Assembly: GCF_964340395.1 (NCBI RefSeq)
Contig: NC_135551.1
Location: forward strand, 29,689,955 to 29,753,954
Length of the DNA: 64,000 nt
Direction: 5' to 3'
From: Glandiceps talaboti
Taxonomy: Eukaryota; Hemichordata; Enteropneusta; Spengelidae
A model generated the notes under the pieces. It searched no databases. It saw nothing but the letters and a program-made list of their open reading frames with translations, and was not told where the DNA came from. Within the stretch, counting starts at the first letter, position 1. Every line of letters starts with the position of its first letter. The translations under genes and the position numbers were made by a program. Shown here in pieces: positions 58,793-64,000 of the stretch.

Positions 58793-59187
58793 AAAGTGGC
58801 CATATGGATGAGGATTAGGTATATATTTTGGATTTTTAATTTAAAAAGCTATTTTTATCCTGGCTTTCTACTGGGAATTTTATTTTGGATTTTTAATTTA
58901 TAAAGCTTTTCCTGGCTTCTTTATTGAAAAATCAATGTGAAACAACAACATACGCCAAGTCATTGTTTGCAATTCAGTAAATTGCAAAAACTAACACATG
59001 TTTAAAATGTGTGTTATTGTACGTACAATAAACATTTTACACATTTAGTAATCTTTTGCAATTTACTGAGTTACAAACAATGACTTGGCATATATTTCAC
59101 ATTGATTTTCTAAGTAGGAAGCCGGGAAAAGCTTTATAAATTAAACATCCAAAATAAAATTCCCAATCCTCATCCATATGGCCACTT
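58793..59187. mobile_element. Palindromic MITE (GTGGCCATATGGATG ends), 395 bp
   Basis: The ends AAAGTGGCCATATGGATGAG and CTCATCCATATGGCCACTT are reverse complements. Almost the whole length folds back: 'GCCAAGTCATTGTTTG' near 58955 mirrors 'CAAACAATGACTTGGC' near 59070, and the centre lies at about 59013-59035. The left half has an internal duplication ('TATTTTGGATTTTTAATTTA'). Non-coding. The best preserved of four copies in the window. Confidence 0.9.
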
Positions 59188-60031
59188 GAACTTCAAGAGG
59201 AGGTAGGAGTATTTTCAGAGACCATCAAATTTTCCCAATGACAATATGTTCATGTTTCATGGGGGGGGGGGGGCATTAACAACAGATATTTTACTGAAAA
59301 TGAAATGGGTCACAACCCCTATGTCACTTTCGTTATAAAACCTGATCCCGAGGACATCACCTTATCTACTTCCACGAACTGAACTGACACTGTCATTATC
59401 AATGGCAGTACTGTGTCATTAATGTCACTGGCATTATCTGTGTTTTCACCGTTATCTACAATTATTATGTGGGCTACGGCTGACTTTAACTCATGTAGCT
59501 ATTGTGGCAACACAGGAAATGGGGTTGACGTGGCATCGGATAGGGAACCACTATGTACTCGATTGGTTGTGGTGATGTCAGATGGTTATTCTTTATAGCT
59601 GAACCTAGTATTGCTATTGACTATTTTAGCCATTGACCTTAGGTGTAAACGTTTACACATCACAATAGGCATCAATGAATAGTTCAGTACCAATGAGAAC
59701 TCTGAGCTGTGAATTCAATGTATGGCTAGCTAAAAGAATGAACACAAACCTGTAAACTCTGATTGCATTCTAGTAGTTCACAGTACTTTCAATGCGTTTA
59801 GAGTGGTTTGCTATCTGTTACCAGTACAACTCGTGACTCGATAACGACGTTCGTTTTGAATGACAATAATATTAGCATACTATAACTGTATCATTGCAAA
59901 TTTCAAGGTCAGCGTACTCTGGTACTATAGTGTAAGTCAATAGAACGTCATTTATGTTTTCCGAATGGTTTGATTTGATCTGGAAGCCATTTGCAGTTTT
60001 ATGCTTTACTATAAATTCATGTCATGATACC

Positions 60032-60032
<1 letters not shown>
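59188..60032. other. Intergenic, no gene recognised
   Basis: A G run lies at 59261-59273. A 61-codon frame at 59413-59598 has no recognisable features. Confidence 0.45.
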
Positions 60033-60062
<30 letters not shown>

Positions 60063-60110
60063 TGTATGTATGTATGTATGTATGTATGTATGTATGTATG
60101 TCATGTCATG
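60033..60110. repeat. (GTAT)n microsatellite
   Basis: About 16 units followed by three GTCAT units. Confidence 0.95.
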
Positions 60111-61020
60111 TCACATATTCAGGTTCACGTAGAGTTACATATCAGTCATTGCCAGACAGTGATCTGCAATATGTTCGAATGCATCACGCTGAATACTTGT
60201 AGTAACAATGATGAGAGAAATGAAGTAATTACACTAATACAGTGCATATTATATGAGCTGTCGATACTTGCTAACATACATGACTGTACTCATGTAAACG
60301 ACGTGACCATATATGACGTTGTCAATGAATAATACTGTGAGCGTCAGATGTAAACAGTGATTTCACAGACAATCCGATTGATGGGATTTACATCGATCTA
60401 TTCGTACAGTCTGATATCATTATTATTTGGGGCAAATGCACTTAACGTGTAACCATTTGTTATCTATTCAATTCGATTTCTATCGAATAGTCAATCGCAT
60501 AGTATTTCATTGGGTTTGATGGTTTGATTTGCAACAGTTGCTGAAAGTTAACAATGAAATCTTATATATGGTAATATCGTACCTAAACGACATTGAAATG
60601 AAACCACTAGTTATATGAAACAATTCAAATCACAAAGAGATATACATCTATTAATTTATTAATCTTTCATATACAGACACCATTTCAGTGCATTAGCACT
60701 ATTCTCCCAATTAAACCTGTTGATCTATTAATTTGTTTTGTCAATATAAAGTTCGTCTTATTTATATCACTACCAAAATTGGTGAACATTGGAAAAAGAA
60801 TTATGACTCACTATAGGCAATAAGCTTACAACTGCTTGTCCTCAACACGGATATAAATTAAAGTTTAGCATATATAATGCAACTGTATTAACAACATTAG
60901 CAAACACTGCGACATTTGTAACTATGACTATGACATATCTGAATAATTCCTATTTATTATTTATTATGAGAATACTATAAGGCAAGTGAACTTATACCAT
61001 GCACGAGCCAAGTTGAACAA
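60111..61020. other. Intergenic, nothing recognised
   Basis: No gene, RNA or repeat supported. Confidence 0.45.
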
Positions 61021-61332
61021 AAAATATGGAATATATACACGGGTCGTTCTACGTCACGACAACGCGCGTCTATGTCACGAAAACACGTGTCTACGTCACT
61101 GGTTCTGCTGTGTTCGAAATATGTGTCAAAACGTTTAAAATTGCCATTACTTTCCCAGATTTTTCTTTGATATTACTGGTGTAATTATGTTATTCTCCAA
61201 TATTTTACTTTATTCGACCTGAAAATACCCGTGACCTAAGATTCTTACTACTCGTCTAGTGACTCGTATTAAAAAGGCCATTTAGGTCACTCGTATTTTC
61301 CTTGGCTGAACGAAGAAATATTAGGAAATAAC
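61021..61332 (+). mobile_element. 310-bp dispersed repeat with terminal hairpin, copy 2
   Basis: The partner of 12788-13093 in the same orientation. It has an extra internal repeat of the 'GTCACGA-AACRCGYGTCTA' block (61052-61092). The terminal hairpin spans about 61188-61332 and shares 'CTACTCGTCTAGTGACTCGT' at the apex and 'GGCTGAACGAAGAAATATTA' in the outer arm. Confidence 0.8.
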
Positions 61333-62056
61333 ATCTAATTATCAATCTATGAACATATACTTGCACACAGGCAATGACGGCCATCTGCGTCAAACATTTT
61401 TGTTTCAAAGGCGATGGTTTTCAAATTCGCTTACATTTAATATAAGATGTTATCATTTTCTTGATCAGGAGAACTTGTCGATGTTTAAAGCCATACTAAA
61501 CGCTATCAGTTTCCTTTGATGTTTGACTTCACGCCTTGGATTAATCTCATCCTTCGTTTTTTATATAATTCCATATAACCAACCCATGAAATAAAAACGT
61601 CTTTACAGTGCTACATTTTTATACTAGAAAAACTAGTTTCAACTAGTTTCCTCACTCGACTGCAACACATACTTGAATATCATTAATTGTACATGACCAT
61701 CGGCCCGAAATATAAATTAGCTCTATAAACTTTGCATAAGTAGGAGGAGTGTAAAATTAATCTGGAATGTACGTGTTGCGATACTGATAAAAAAATAACA
61801 TTTCAAAAGAAAACGAAACTCGTCCTCGACCTCACCAAGGTCGCAAAGTGTACAAATGCGATCAATTCGTTTTTATTGCTTTTTCTACCAGAATCAAGTC
61901 CTCGACAATGTATCAGACGTATTTGTTTTCAAATTGATCTGTCAAATGTTTCTGTCGTGAGGAATAGACTACGATGGATTATTCTATTAATTGGAACACG
62001 TTCTTCGTAATGGTATGAATAACTATCCTTTTATCCCACTGTAGAATTCCATGTCA
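61333..62056. other. 3' flank of the Ly6-like gene
   Basis: Contains an AATAAA on the minus strand (plus 61872-61877), about 180 nt past the predicted stop codon, a suitable polyadenylation signal. Nothing else recognised. Confidence 0.4.
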
Positions 62057-63106
62057 TTATGAAAACATCAACACACAAAAGAATAAAATCCCATGTGTCC
62101 AAAGAAAGCTCCAAGCTGTTTGACTTGCAGAGAACTGGGCATTCTCTGTGTTACACAGGTTGCCTGAACAACAGCTTGTACATCGTGTACTGTCTGAAAT
62201 AGTGAAAGGGGATAATATAGTACATACATAATAATATAATAATAATAATAATAATATGATGATGATGATGATGATGATGATTTGTAATGCGCCTCATCTC
62301 CGAAGAGCTCGAAGTGCAGAGAAAGAGTGGATACAGAAATAGTTAATGGAAATGTGAATTCAAGGTAATGTATATTAAATAAAATGAGAAAGAAAAACAG
62401 TTATTAGCAGTTGAAGAGGTGAGTTTTGAGAGAATGTCTGAAAGTTGACAAAGATTTGGAATGGCGGAGATCAAAAGGGAGGTGGTTCCATGAAGTAGGG
62501 CCAATGTAAGAGAAGGATCTTTCACCAAATGTATTTAAACAGATGGTTTTGAAGACAATGGAACTTTCATCTTACAGACTTATATACACATATTATGAAA
62601 ATAAGATATGTTAAACATAACCTGTGTTTAATGGCCGCATCAGTAACCAATGATAAAACCTTTATTTTTAGTTCATTTAGTGTTATGACGGGATCTTTCC
62701 TTGGACAAAACATTGATATAGTAGTATGTCAGTGACAATTAGACGAAAAATTGGATTATTACCAATAAGTTCTGACGCTGTAAGTAATGTGTTGTGTTTA
62801 ATATGGACCCAGAGTCCTAAAATATTCAATCTTCAATCATTATATTTACCTTTCCTACCATAACATAAATGTACGTAAACGATTTTTTTTTCAGCCTTAG
62901 AAATGGTAAATGATCGAACGTATTAAAAATGAAAGAAAAAACTTACTTTTAATGAAGTGACTAAGACAGCCAGTGTAGCACTCTTCAGACGATATACACG
63001 TTCTATTGAAGGACTCAATACTACCACTGAATGATGATGTAATGACCTGTAAAATGATCATGATGAAGGTTGTGATATAGACACACAATTTGATAGTTTC
63101 CGCCAT
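62057..63106 (-). CDS. Predicted GPI-anchored Ly6/uPAR-like mini-protein, two exons (98 aa)
   Basis: Exon 1 (63106-62947) starts ATGGCGGAAACT and encodes a hydrophobic leader (about residues 8-24), then Cys37, Cys43 and Cys47. It ends in an ideal donor (AA|GTAAGT, phase 1). Exon 2 (62193-62057) follows a good acceptor (TTTCACTATTTCAG). It continues in frame with Cys58, Cys61, Cys62 and Cys67 in a C-x2-CC-x4-CN pattern, then a Ser/Ala-rich spacer and a hydrophobic C-tail (about 82-97) before TAA. The CC-x4-CN ending plus GPI-type tail is the hallmark of Ly6/uPAR three-finger domains. Only seven cysteines are present and the first-finger half seems missing, so an undetected exon or a genuinely short variant is possible. 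An N-x-T/S site occurs at 34 and another at 54. The model comes from reading alone. Confidence 0.6.
62223..62540. repeat. Intronic dispersed repeat with (AAT)n(ATG)n head
   Basis: The microsatellite at 62223-62282 is followed by 'AATGCGCCTCATCTCCGAAG' and later 'AGAGGTGAGTTTTGAGAGAA', 'AAAAGGGAGGTGGTTCCATG' and 'GAGAAGGATCTTTC'. This order recalls a widespread animal repeat that reads 'aggtgggttttgag... gggagttcca', but I cannot name it. It lies inside the intron of the Ly6-like gene. Confidence 0.6.
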
Positions 63107-63759
63107 GTTATTTTTTTGAATTTTTTGTTATTTTTTCATTTATGTCCAATGCAACAAACAAAACAGGGTTGAATGTGCCGCCACTTGAGGCAAATTTGTT
63201 ATCTTGATATTTCAATACCACAAATTTGCATGTAGGTTGTCGAATTCCTATTTTTTATTTTTCATTTATCAATTTTATCGACGACTCCTTGGGGACACTT
63301 TTCCCTGAAAATCAAAGTTCTTCAATTCTCTCCAAACTTTGCCTATGAAAGCTTTTCTTGGTCCAAGAAATTGGGATGGGGTGACGCCATCTTGTTTTCA
63401 AGGAAATCACCAATGTTTTATTTCCCATTGAGTTTACACAATATTTGGCAGCCATATTGGATTCTAATGGCGGCCATATTGGAAGGTTAAAGGATTATAT
63501 TTTGATATCATTTTCACCTCTGTTTCAAAATTGTGTATGGTGACGCCAGATTTTTTTAATTGATTTTAACTGGAATAGTTTGGAGTTTTCTTGAACAAAG
63601 TAACAGTAAAAGTTTAAAGAGTTTATTTCCAAGGCACATGCATTCCAGGTATTGTAAACTTAGTTCAATCAGTTATGAAATTACGTCATCTCCAATCTAC
63701 AGAAGAAATTGATTCTATTAATTTGAATATTAGGCAACACTCCAAAAGAATGTATATTT
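63107..63759. other. Upstream region of the Ly6-like gene
   Basis: Presumed promoter region. Around 63430-63500 'GCCATATTGGATTCTAATGG' and 'GGCGGCCATATTGG' form a short duplication of a type often found in dispersed repeats. No gene. Confidence 0.4.
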
Positions 63760-63975
63760 TTATTTTAAATTAAATTGCCCAAACAGGAGAGACACGTACC
63801 GCGCAGGCAGGTTGGTAGCCATAAAACCAATGCAAACATTCTTCCTGAAAAAACTCTCCACGATTTGAGAAACCTTGTTGACACGCTTGAGAGTTGATGT
63901 CATCAGAACAAGACCAGCACACCAGAGCATCACACAATGTAGTAACTGTGTTTCAAAGACAATAATATAAATCAA
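63760..63975 (-). mobile_element. Possible LINE C-terminal fragment
   Basis: The 71-codon minus-strand frame reads 'FETQLLHCVMLWCAG', then 'LKRVNKVSQIVESFF'. This resembles the 'IES-LT-SI--W-GN...L-RIV-TAS-IIG' block after the reverse transcriptase in the element at 26606-27740. The similarity is weak. It runs close to the window edge and the TA-rich end. Confidence 0.35.
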
Positions 63976-64000
63976 TATATATAAATCAATATATATATAT

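Overview
The window looks like AT-rich nuclear DNA from a marine invertebrate animal. The grounds are a eukaryotic tRNA-Arg with internal promoter boxes, large intergenic spaces, one GT-AG spliced gene model, non-LTR retrotransposon debris, many small inverted-repeat transposons, and very abundant TCTG, ACAT, CA and TA microsatellites. The phylum cannot be fixed from the sequence alone. Nothing prokaryotic was seen (no operons, CRISPR array or ribosome binding sites).

Host genes are few. A tRNA-Arg(ACG) lies at 871-943 (minus). Two intronless paralogous genes encode type II membrane proteins with an SGNH/GDSL-hydrolase-like domain: 10514-12007 (plus, 497 aa) and 53402-55267 (minus, 621 aa). 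They share all hydrolase blocks and a cysteine-containing C-terminal domain, and probably act on a lipid or glycan ester in the secretory pathway; the substrate is unknown. A third gene, readable only by joining two exons on the minus strand (63106-62947 and 62193-62057), would encode a 98-aa secreted, GPI-anchored, cysteine-rich protein ending like a Ly6/uPAR domain.

The rest is dominated by repeats. Non-LTR retrotransposon remnants lie at 2655-4222 (+), 9120-9735 (-) and 26340-28190, where a plus-strand element sits inside an older minus-strand element. Four or more families of terminal-inverted-repeat elements are present: a TTAGG-terminus group (about 2.04, 20.1, 35.5, 44.5 and 47.1 kb; 22.6 kb is similar), a near-palindromic family (17.2, 41.2, 51.9, 58.8 kb), a 310-bp hairpin-ended family (12.8 and 61.0 kb), and a 105-bp hairpin element with a perfect 9-bp target duplication (38.9 kb). 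A foldback element encloses the 44.5-kb copy. A composite element built on TCTG repeats and diverged ~130-bp units fills 17.5-19.8 kb.

Tandem arrays include a 3.3-kb, roughly 80-copy array of a 41-bp unit with higher-order structure (28551-31865), a 47-bp array (49572-50299), a 32-bp array (13971-14224) and a 16-bp array (58090-58533). The most unusual RNA signal is a pair of identical hammerhead-ribozyme-like motifs in opposite orientation (42892-42934 minus, 43046-43088 plus), inside a 71-bp perfect inverted repeat next to TA and CA tracts, an arrangement that suggests Penelope-like retroelement debris. Long intergenic stretches where nothing could be supported are listed as such.
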